Origin: Bacteroidales bacterium UBA4814
GTDB lineage: Bacteria; Bacteroidota; Bacteroidia; Bacteroidales; UBA7960
Assembly (NCBI GenBank): GCA_002402465.1
Contig: DHFW01000028.1
Coordinates: 1 to 23,557, forward strand
Length of the DNA stretch: 23,557 bases
Direction of reading: 5' to 3'
Below the pieces are notes generated by a model that worked only from the letters and a program-made list of their open reading frames with translations, did not search any database and was not told the DNA's origin. Numbering within the stretch: position 1 is the first letter of the stretch; the number at the start of each line of letters is the position of its first letter. The position numbers and the translations under genes are program-made. Shown here piece after piece: positions 1 through 6,817 of this stretch.

Positions 1-432
1 CATGTCCTCCACCGAATCGATGGCCACGCCGGCCTTGCCCACATCTCCCATGACGCGCGGGTGATCGGAATCGTAGCCCCGGTGGGTGGCCAGGTCGAAG
101 GCCACCGAGAGGCCCTTTTGACCGGCGGCCAGGTTGCGGCGGTAGAAGGCGTTCGACTCTTCTGCGGTGCTGAAGCCGGCATATTGGCGAATGGTCCAGG
201 GCTTCATCACATACATGGTGCTGTATGGCCCACGAAGGTAGGGCTCAATGCCGGCGGCATAGTTCAGGTGCTCCATCTCGAGCAGGTCATCGGGGCCATA
301 CACCGGCTTCACGGCGATCTGCTCGGCTGTGAGCCAGTCTTTACTAACCTGATGTTGTTTTTCCCATTCGGCGAAAGCCCCGGTATTTTTCTTGTCAAAC
401 TGTAAAGAGATATTTTTGAAATTCGGTCTCAT
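1..432 (-). CDS. mutB: Methylmalonyl-CoA mutase large (catalytic) subunit, 3' part missing
   Basis: Only the first 144 codons lie in the window; the gene continues beyond the left edge. The start is ATG at 432, and the protein begins MRPNFKNISLQF. The stretch PWTIRQYAGFSTAEESNAFY followed by LAAGQKGLSVAFDLATHRGY is the highly conserved N-terminal part of the substrate-binding TIM barrel of methylmalonyl-CoA mutase. The enzyme interconverts (R)-methylmalonyl-CoA and succinyl-CoA with adenosylcobalamin in the cytoplasm, which in this phylum serves propionate formation or use. It lies 33 nt downstream of mutA on the same strand, so the two subunits should be co-transcribed and form the heterodimer. 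The cobalamin-binding C-terminal domain cannot be inspected here. The name is secure; symbols scpA or mcmA would be equivalent. Confidence 0.95.
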   Translation of the reverse strand, partial: MRPNFKNISLQFDKKNTGAFAEWEKQHQVSKDWLTAEQIAVKPVYGPDDLLEMEHLNYAAGIEPYLRGPYSTMYVMKPWTIRQYAGFSTAEESNAFYRRNLAAGQKGLSVAFDLATHRGYDSDHPRVMGDVGKAGVAIDSVEDM

Positions 433-465
433 GATTTTTTCAGTTTTTGGTTCTACTTACGGCCA

Positions 466-2313
466 TTAAGCGATACCCATCAGTTCGTTGAAATGGGTGA
501 GCGCTTGCAGCAGGTTGGTGCGCATATGAATGTAATGATCCACGCCGGCCTGGTCGAGTTGCTCCAGCAGCTCTTTTGGATAGCCCGCCACCACCACCTG
601 TGTTTTAGGCGACTTTTCCTTGATGAAGGTTGCTGCTGGTGCCATGTCGGCATATTCCTCGTCGCTGCTGCAAAGCACTACAATATCGGCGCTTTGGTCG
701 ATGGCAGCCTGCACTCCCTCTTCGATATTTTGAAAGCCGGGGTTGTCGATAATCTGGTAGCCGGCCACGCCGAAGAAGTTGGTGGAGAAACCCGCCCTAG
801 CCTTGCGCATGGTCAGGTTGCCGTAAGTAAGAAGGAACACTTTAGGAACTTCAAAACCTTTCTTTTTGTGGTTTTCCACAGCTAGTCGAAGGGCTTCAAA
901 GGCCTGCATCCCACGGTAAGGCCTTAGTCCGGCCAGATCGGTGAGTTTGGCAATAGGCTGCAACTTGTCGAGCATTTCTTCATTGAGGTTGGGGTACTGG
1001 TTTACCCCCACAAACACCTGCTTGCGCATGGCAATGTCCATATCGCGCTGCTGACAGGTTTGCTGAATCTGCTCGTGGATGAATCTCTTTTCCACGGAAG
1101 TGATAAATCCGCCCTGCTCCTCCACTTCCACAAACAAGTTCAAGGCGGCTTCGGCAATGGAATGGGTGAGGTTTTCAACATAATAGGATCCGGCGGCCGG
1201 GTCTGAAACTTTATTAAAGTAAGCTTCATATTTCAGCACGATTTGCTGGTTTCGGGCAATGCGGTCGGAGAAATCATCAGATTTCTTATAGGTGCTGTCG
1301 AAAGGCTGCACGGTCATACTATCGGCACCTCCAATGGCTGCGGCCATGGCTTCGGTGGTGGTGCGCAGCATGTTTACGTAAGGGTCGTAAATGCTTTTGT
1401 TCCACGAGGAAGTTACGGCATGTATGGTCATTTTCATGCTTTCCGGTTTGGCTGGCTTATATTGCTCCACAATTTTCGCCCACAGCAGCCTTGCGGCCCG
1501 TAGTTTAGCAATTTCCAGGAAGTAATTGGAACCCACGGCCAGGGTAAACGTCATGCGATTGGCAATGTCGTCGGCACTAAAACCTTTTTCGGTCAGCGCG
1601 GCAAGATATTCATTGCCCTGTGCCAGTGCAAAGGCCAGTTCCTGCACCAGGCTGGCCCCCGCATTATGAAAATGCTGGCCGTTAACGGTGATGGTCTTAA
1701 ACTTTGGCAGTCGCTCCAGGCCGAGTTTCAGCAACTGGGTGGCTTGCTCCATGTTGGCTTCGCGGCTTTCGTAAAACTTGTTGTACAGCACGAAGTACCC
1801 AAGCGGATCGAAGTTAAAGGAGCCGCGGGCTTCCTGGTTGTACATATTTACCAGCCATTCGGCCAGCTGCGGGAAGTTCTTCCCGTGGTTGAAATGCACC
1901 GGCGTTTTGACAAGGTCAATATTTTCGATCAGTTTGGCCAGGTCGTTTGCAGAGTCTGTTGCACTGGCATTGAGCCCGACAGCTTCGGCACCTTTGGCCA
2001 GCGCCTTCAGTGCGATGGCATTGGCTTTTTCGGGGTCTTCTGCGTCAATGTCCTGGCGTATCTCCCAGTCGTTGTTGCGGGTTTTGCCGCCGCGTACAAA
2101 AGGCGCTTCGCCCGGAAGGGCATGCATGTGTGCCAGCTTCTCCAGGTCTTCTGCGCGGTAATAAGGTCTGATCTTCAGGCCTTCGATGGTTTTCCAGATC
2201 AGCTTCTTTTCGTAATCTGCACCCTTAAGGTCTTCATGAATTTTTTCTTCCCACTGCTGGGTAGATACCGGTGGAAATTCCTGAAACAAACCGACTGTCT
2301 TTTCCTGATCCAT
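466..2313 (-). CDS. mutA: Methylmalonyl-CoA mutase small subunit
   Basis: The protein has 615 residues from ATG at 2313, a usual length for the small subunit. It begins MDQEKTVGLFQEFPPVS and has the mutase barrel fold, including the segment SSWNKSIYDPYVNMLRTTTE and the glycine-rich GGADSMTVQPFD. At the C-terminus the Rossmann-like domain keeps its overall pattern, but where a B12-binding subunit has DxHxxG this protein reads GNLTMRKAR. It therefore lacks the cobalt-ligating histidine, as expected of the structural, non-catalytic subunit. The frame can be extended upstream to a TTG at 2361, but that codon lies inside the predicted -7 promoter box, so ATG 2313 is preferred. It is first in the operon with mutB, 33 nt ahead of it. 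Confidence 0.95.
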   Translation of the reverse strand: MDQEKTVGLFQEFPPVSTQQWEEKIHEDLKGADYEKKLIWKTIEGLKIRPYYRAEDLEKLAHMHALPGEAPFVRGGKTRNNDWEIRQDIDAEDPEKANAIALKALAKGAEAVGLNASATDSANDLAKLIENIDLVKTPVHFNHGKNFPQLAEWLVNMYNQEARGSFNFDPLGYFVLYNKFYESREANMEQATQLLKLGLERLPKFKTITVNGQHFHNAGASLVQELAFALAQGNEYLAALTEKGFSADDIANRMTFTLAVGSNYFLEIAKLRAARLLWAKIVEQYKPAKPESMKMTIHAVTSSWNKSIYDPYVNMLRTTTEAMAAAIGGADSMTVQPFDSTYKKSDDFSDRIARNQQIVLKYEAYFNKVSDPAAGSYYVENLTHSIAEAALNLFVEVEEQGGFITSVEKRFIHEQIQQTCQQRDMDIAMRKQVFVGVNQYPNLNEEMLDKLQPIAKLTDLAGLRPYRGMQAFEALRLAVENHKKKGFEVPKVFLLTYGNLTMRKARAGFSTNFFGVAGYQIIDNPGFQNIEEGVQAAIDQSADIVVLCSSDEEYADMAPAATFIKEKSPKTQVVVAGYPKELLEQLDQAGVDHYIHMRTNLLQALTHFNELMGIA

Positions 2314-2352
2314 AAATAGCAATTTTTGGTTTTGGGCTGGTGAATGGTAAAA

Positions 2353-2389
2353 ACGTTGCAAAATTACAATAAAAAAAGCAATGGCTAAA
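2353..2389 (-). promoter_or_regulatory. Predicted Bacteroidota promoter of mutAB
   Basis: On the minus strand a TTTA (-33 box, 2386-2389) is followed after exactly 19 bp by TAATTTTG (-7 box, 2359-2366). The latter matches the Bacteroidota consensus TAnnTTTG at every defined base. Transcription should begin near 2353, giving a leader of about 40 nt before the ATG at 2313. Found by eye. Confidence 0.65.
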
Positions 2390-2452
2390 TCTTTAAAGGG
2401 CTTTCAGGGCACGAGACACCCCAGTAAATAGCTCATTTAGACGATATCCTTT

Positions 2453-2482
2453 TTTGGGATTCGGCAAATTATCCTACTTTTA
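2453..2482 (+). promoter_or_regulatory. Predicted Bacteroidota promoter of the large secreted protease
   Basis: TTTG (2453-2456) is followed after 18 bp by TACTTTTA (2475-2482), one mismatch from TAnnTTTG. It faces the 2575 gene and implies a leader of about 85 nt. Together with the mutAB promoter it accounts for most of the 261-bp divergent intergenic region (2314-2574); nothing else was recognised there. Confidence 0.55.
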
Positions 2483-2574
2483 CAGGAATTTTTGGCTTCC
2501 GGGGCGTATTGGCTTTCGCCGAAAAGCCATTTCAGAGCTCAATCATTTGAATAGTAATTATAAAACCAGAATCT

Positions 2575-5500
2575 ATGAAAGTAACTTTTACCTGGCTGGC
2601 TATAGCCGGATTATTATGTTTTCTTTTTCCCTTTGCGGGAATGGCCCAGGTCGACAACCCCCAACAGGGAAACCAGATCGATCTTTCTTTAAAGCTAACC
2701 CCCGAGCAGGAATCGAACCTGACTCAGGACCCGACTCCGGAGTCCCTGGAGCGCTTTTTGGATCGTTATGGCATTTCCAGTCGTATTGTGGGCGGTGAAC
2801 CTGTTGACATTCTCGATTATCCCTGGCAGGTTTCCTTGCAGCTTCAGCCCCAGTTCGGCGGCGGGCATTTTTGTGGCGGTACCATCATTAATAATGAGTG
2901 GATTCTTACTGCCTCGCACTGCCTGGTTTGGGAGGATGTGGATCTTATGCCGCATCATATAAGAATCAGAGCGGGTTTTACCTTTTTGAACTCTGCTGAG
3001 GGCAGCTATTACAATGTGGCTGAGTTTATTTTGCATCCGGATTATGTGGATGGTCAGTATCGCAACGACATTGCGTTGTTGCGGCTTTCGAATCCTTTAA
3101 ACACCGATCCTGCAGGCGTGCAGGTGGTTAAGGTGGTTACTCAGGCTGATGCTTCTGCCGGCCTTACCGATCCCGGCGTAATGGCAAAGGTTTCAGGCTG
3201 GGGTTCGCTTTCTTCAGGTGGTTCTTCGCCCAATCAGCTTCAGGCGGCCGAAGTGCCTATTGTAAGCCTTTCGCAAACCAGCTATCCGCCCAGCATGATT
3301 TCGGCCGATATGCTTTTGGCTGGTGTGGCCGGAGTTGATGCCTGTCAAGGCGACAGCGGCGGTCCGCTGGTGGTGCCTGATGGCTTTGGTGGTTACAAAG
3401 TTGCCGGGGTTGTTAGCTGGGGCAATGGTTGCGGACTGCCGGGCTATCCCGGCGTTTATGCCCGCGTGAGTCACTTCGAAGACTGGATCGGACAATTTGT
3501 GGTAATTGCCGACCCCAACCAGTATACTAACCTATGGTACGAAGGCTTTGAGCCTGCCCTGACAGGCGGTGCCCTGCCCGAGGGCTGGCAGGTGAAGCGA
3601 AACACTGCGGCTGATGGCGGCCTCAATGGAAATAGCCTGCAGGATGTTACATCCAATATACCATTAAAGTGGTTCCGCATTTCTTCCCTGGCCTATCCCT
3701 ATACACAGGGCAGTGCCGGCCAGTATGTGCGTTCGGGTGCTGCCGCCCTGCACACCAGCTGGAACGCCCCCGACTTTACCTGGGCCATCACGCCCGAAAT
3801 TGAACTTCCGGCCGATGCAGATGATCTGCAGCTTTCGTTCTGGCCCTGGATGAACAGCGACCCGGCTCAAAACTGGATCACCCAGCTTTATGTAAACATA
3901 TTGGTGGATGAGCAGTGGGAAACCATTGCCTCGCTTGATGATGGAACGGTTAATATGTTTTCAGCCAGCGTAGATATTCCTTTGGCCGAATACCTTGGGG
4001 AGACGGTTAAGTTTGCATTTGTGCACAAATGGAACGATGGCATTCAGATGAGTATCGACGATATTGCTATCAGATACGAAAACCCGCAGGCCACCGCCAT
4101 TTTCAGCGTAAGCGATGGGGTAAACCCCCTCCAGGGAGCCGTTGTGGATATAACCGGTGTTGGGCTGTTTACCACCGGCGAAGATGGCAGGGTGAGTGTG
4201 GATGTTTATCTTGGCCCCAATGCATATGAGTTTACCGTGGCACGCCCAGGTTATTATCCATACAACGGTTCAGTTGAAATAACCGCCGACAACCAACTGG
4301 TGGAAATTGAGCTGGAGAAAATTCCCGCTCCGGAAATTACGGTTTCGCCCCAAAGCATAGAACTTGAGGTTTACCAGGGCTTCCAGGCTTCCACCACCCT
4401 GGAAATTGCGAACCCCGGCGATGCCGATCTGACCTGGAACCTGTTTGCCATTCCTGCGGTAATAAATGATAAAGTGGACGAAGTGGCTGCAGGTTTACCC
4501 GTGTTTTACGAAGGCATTGTGGCCGATGGCACTTTCCGCGCTTATCATTACCCAGACTTTGTTGCCGAAGAATCCGGCCGGTTATTCGAGCAGGTTGAGA
4601 TACATCACGACTCAGGCCCGGGCTCCAACAGCGTTGGTACCAACAGCGCAGCAAACTGGATTTCTGCCGTCCGTTTTACCCCCGAAGACCTGGCCCTTTA
4701 TTACGGCCTTTATGAGCTGAGCGCCGTTCGTTTCCACATTCGATACAATACCTTCTCATCGGTTACGGCCAAAGTGTGGAAGGGCGGATCGGAAAACGGA
4801 CCGGCCGAAGAAGTGTATTCGGCCGTGGTTACCAATGAAGTGATTATTAATGGGTTTACCACTCACGAACTTCCCGAGCCCATTGCTCTTGAAGCCGGTT
4901 ACGAATACTGGATTGGCTACCAGATTGCCGCTACCGGCAGCTATCCCTCGACAGTGGATGCCGGCCCTATGGTCGAAGGCAAAGGCGCCTGGATGTATTT
5001 AAACAATGCCTGGGCCCAGCTTACCGACATCAATGCTGCGCTCAATTACAACTGGGTGATCCGCGGGGTGCTTGACCCCCTGCTGGGCGTCGACTGGCTT
5101 TCTTTTGAGCCCGATGCCGGAATTGTTGAACCCGAACAGGAGGCCACTCCTCTGGTAGTGATCGATGCCAGCGATTTGGAGCTCGGCGATTACCAGGCTA
5201 CCATTGTAGTTAGAAGCAATGCCGGCAACGATATCCTGGTGCCGGTTACTATCAGTGTCGTTCCCCCAATGTTCGATGTGGAATTCCTGGTGGTTGACCC
5301 CGATGCCGAACCCGTAGAAGACGCTGTAATAAGCCTCGATGGAATAACCAATGCCGCTGGCGACTATCTGTTTGCAGACATCATTGCAGGTACTTACGCC
5401 TTTACCATTCAAAAGGAGGGCTACTTCGATGCCAACGGCTCGGTGATGGTCGTTGACCAGGATGTTATGATTACCGTAACCCTTATTCCCGAAGATGCCA

Positions 5501-6672
5501 CAACCTACGTCCTCGATATCAATATTGACGATGAATTTGGCAACCCGGTGGAAGGCGCTTACCTGGTGCTGGAAAACTTTGGTGGATATTTTTCTGACAG
5601 CCAGGGCAGCATTTCGCTGCAGGTGGTTGCCGGCGCTTACCACTTCTTTGTTTCAAAGCATGGTTTTGCGCCGCAATCGGGGCAGGTGACCATTGTTGAT
5701 GCTGACTTTGGTCTTGACATCACAATGACGTACCTGCGCTATATGGTGAGCCTTTCTGCTGAACCCGAAACCGGTGGAACTGTAGCAGGTGCCGGCGAAT
5801 ATTACCACGGACAGCCCGTAACCATTACCGCCCAGGCAGCCGATTATCATACTTTCGTAAACTGGACCGAAGCCGATGAGGTAATTTCTGAAAACGAAGA
5901 TTATACCTTTGAGATAACTGGTCCGCGAAGCTTTACTGCCCATTTCCAGATCAACACTTATCAGCTGGTGGTTACCGCTGAGCCAGAAGCAGGCGGCAGC
6001 GTGGCAGGATCGGGTGTTTTTGAACACGGAACCTTGGTAACCGTCACTGCTGTGCCGGCAGCCAGCTACGCATTTATGCACTGGACCGAAGCCGGAGAGG
6101 TGATAGAAGGTGCCGGAGCCACTTACAGCTTCAGCATTGAAAGCGACCGCAACCTGGTGGCGGTGTTCAACCTGGTTACCCATACGCTTACCATTTTGAA
6201 AACCGGCGAAGGGATCACCGATCCAGAAGCGGGTGAGCATGTGTATCCACACGGCACCAGCGTCACCCTTACCGCCACAAACGATGGCATGTGGGTGTTC
6301 CAGCACTGGACCGTGGGAAGTCAAAACATTCCAAGCAATGTGTTTAATGTGACGATGAACAGCGACATTACCGTGCATGCGTTCTTTCAGGATGTGACCT
6401 CGGTAGATGAACCAGAAACGCTGGCAGGCCTTACCGTCTATCCCAATCCCGCTTCCGGAAAGTTTTTCCTGAAGCTGAGCAGGGGTTTCAGCACCGGGCA
6501 GCTCAGGGTGATTGATGCCGCCGGCAACGTGGTGTTTGTCAGAACCCTTGAAAGCATCGACGCTTCACAAACCATCGAGCTGGATGCCTCGGCCTGGACC
6601 AGGGGCATTTATTTCGTCAGCCTCACTTCTGAGCATGGCGTTCAAACCACCTCTGTGGTTATTAGCAGATAA
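2575..6672 (+). CDS. Secreted trypsin-like (S1) serine protease with accessory domains and T9SS sorting domain
   Basis: The 1365-residue protein starts with a signal peptide (1-25, MKVTFTWLAIAG... ending GMAQ). A short propeptide ends at Arg70, directly before the new N-terminus IVGG (71-74). The trypsin domain (about 71-308) has the full triad H115, D165 and S261 (GDSGGP). D255, six residues before the serine, fills the S1-pocket position that gives Arg/Lys specificity. Cysteine pairs C100-C116 and C257-C286 match conserved trypsin disulfides; the pair usually at chymotrypsin 168-182 is absent. Then follow a cleaved-adhesin/MAM-like jelly roll (about 322-502), a carboxypeptidase-regulatory-like domain (506-582), an Ig-like domain apparently split around 585-630 and 840-897, two more regulatory-like domains (900-974, 978-1054), three InlB-B/Flg_new-type repeats (1056-1273) and a type A T9SS sorting domain (about 1284-1365, VYPNPASGKF). 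It should cross the outer membrane by the Por system and be anchored or released. The biological substrate is unknown. Confidence 0.93.
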   Translation: MKVTFTWLAIAGLLCFLFPFAGMAQVDNPQQGNQIDLSLKLTPEQESNLTQDPTPESLERFLDRYGISSRIVGGEPVDILDYPWQVSLQLQPQFGGGHFCGGTIINNEWILTASHCLVWEDVDLMPHHIRIRAGFTFLNSAEGSYYNVAEFILHPDYVDGQYRNDIALLRLSNPLNTDPAGVQVVKVVTQADASAGLTDPGVMAKVSGWGSLSSGGSSPNQLQAAEVPIVSLSQTSYPPSMISADMLLAGVAGVDACQGDSGGPLVVPDGFGGYKVAGVVSWGNGCGLPGYPGVYARVSHFEDWIGQFVVIADPNQYTNLWYEGFEPALTGGALPEGWQVKRNTAADGGLNGNSLQDVTSNIPLKWFRISSLAYPYTQGSAGQYVRSGAAALHTSWNAPDFTWAITPEIELPADADDLQLSFWPWMNSDPAQNWITQLYVNILVDEQWETIASLDDGTVNMFSASVDIPLAEYLGETVKFAFVHKWNDGIQMSIDDIAIRYENPQATAIFSVSDGVNPLQGAVVDITGVGLFTTGEDGRVSVDVYLGPNAYEFTVARPGYYPYNGSVEITADNQLVEIELEKIPAPEITVSPQSIELEVYQGFQASTTLEIANPGDADLTWNLFAIPAVINDKVDEVAAGLPVFYEGIVADGTFRAYHYPDFVAEESGRLFEQVEIHHDSGPGSNSVGTNSAANWISAVRFTPEDLALYYGLYELSAVRFHIRYNTFSSVTAKVWKGGSENGPAEEVYSAVVTNEVIINGFTTHELPEPIALEAGYEYWIGYQIAATGSYPSTVDAGPMVEGKGAWMYLNNAWAQLTDINAALNYNWVIRGVLDPLLGVDWLSFEPDAGIVEPEQEATPLVVIDASDLELGDYQATIVVRSNAGNDILVPVTISVVPPMFDVEFLVVDPDAEPVEDAVISLDGITNAAGDYLFADIIAGTYAFTIQKEGYFDANGSVMVVDQDVMITVTLIPEDATTYVLDINIDDEFGNPVEGAYLVLENFGGYFSDSQGSISLQVVAGAYHFFVSKHGFAPQSGQVTIVDADFGLDITMTYLRYMVSLSAEPETGGTVAGAGEYYHGQPVTITAQAADYHTFVNWTEADEVISENEDYTFEITGPRSFTAHFQINTYQLVVTAEPEAGGSVAGSGVFEHGTLVTVTAVPAASYAFMHWTEAGEVIEGAGATYSFSIESDRNLVAVFNLVTHTLTILKTGEGITDPEAGEHVYPHGTSVTLTATNDGMWVFQHWTVGSQNIPSNVFNVTMNSDITVHAFFQDVTSVDEPETLAGLTVYPNPASGKFFLKLSRGFSTGQLRVIDAAGNVVFVRTLESIDASQTIELDASAWTRGIYFVSLTSEHGVQTTSVVISR
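5740..6393 (+). repeat. Three tandem coding repeats (InlB B-repeat/Flg_new-like) in the protease
   Basis: Three consecutive units of about 71-74 residues (protein positions 1056-1126, 1127-1200, 1201-1273) share the plan: beta strand, E-GG-V-G, HG--VT-TA, HWT or NWTEA, F-I, and a final strand ending FN or FQ. Units 1 and 2 are closest, sharing WTEA followed by EVI at the same position; unit 3 is more diverged. Such repeats are stalk-like spacers in secreted and surface proteins. Confidence 0.75.
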
Positions 6673-6696
6673 TATTTTTCCTTTTCAGGCAAAACC

Positions 6697-6735
6697 AAAG
6701 CAGCGCCCCGGCAAAACCTGCCGGGGCGCTGCTTT
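6697..6735 (+). terminator. Strong intrinsic terminator after the protease gene
   Basis: A perfect 17-bp inverted repeat (6697-6713 with 6719-6735), very GC-rich in its centre, closes a 5-nt AAACC loop. The arm ends in TTTT on the plus strand and A residues precede it, so it could also work on the other strand, but only the protease gene needs it. Confidence 0.85.
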
Positions 6736-6761
6736 TCGCCAAAGCAAATTTTAACTCCCTG

Positions 6762-6792
6762 TTTGCTTATCATTTACTAATTTCGCAGTTTG
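6762..6792 (+). promoter_or_regulatory. Candidate promoter of leuS
   Basis: TTTG (6762-6765) is followed after exactly 19 bp by GCAGTTTG (6785-6792), which keeps the TTTG half but not the TA half of the -7 box. An overlapping alternative is TAATTTCG at 6778-6785, which has no well-placed -33 box. One of the two probably drives leuS from a start about 20 nt before its ATG. Confidence 0.4.
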
Positions 6793-6817
6793 AAAAGATA
6801 AAACCTTACAAAACGAT

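Noticed and set aside
1666..2319. Plus-strand open frame (217 codons) opposite mutA
   Set aside because: It is the complement of the conserved mutase sequence and has no start context or domain.
5653..6378. Minus-strand open frame (241 codons) opposite the protease repeats
   Set aside because: It mirrors the repeat-rich protease frame, which has clear domains and a sorting signal.
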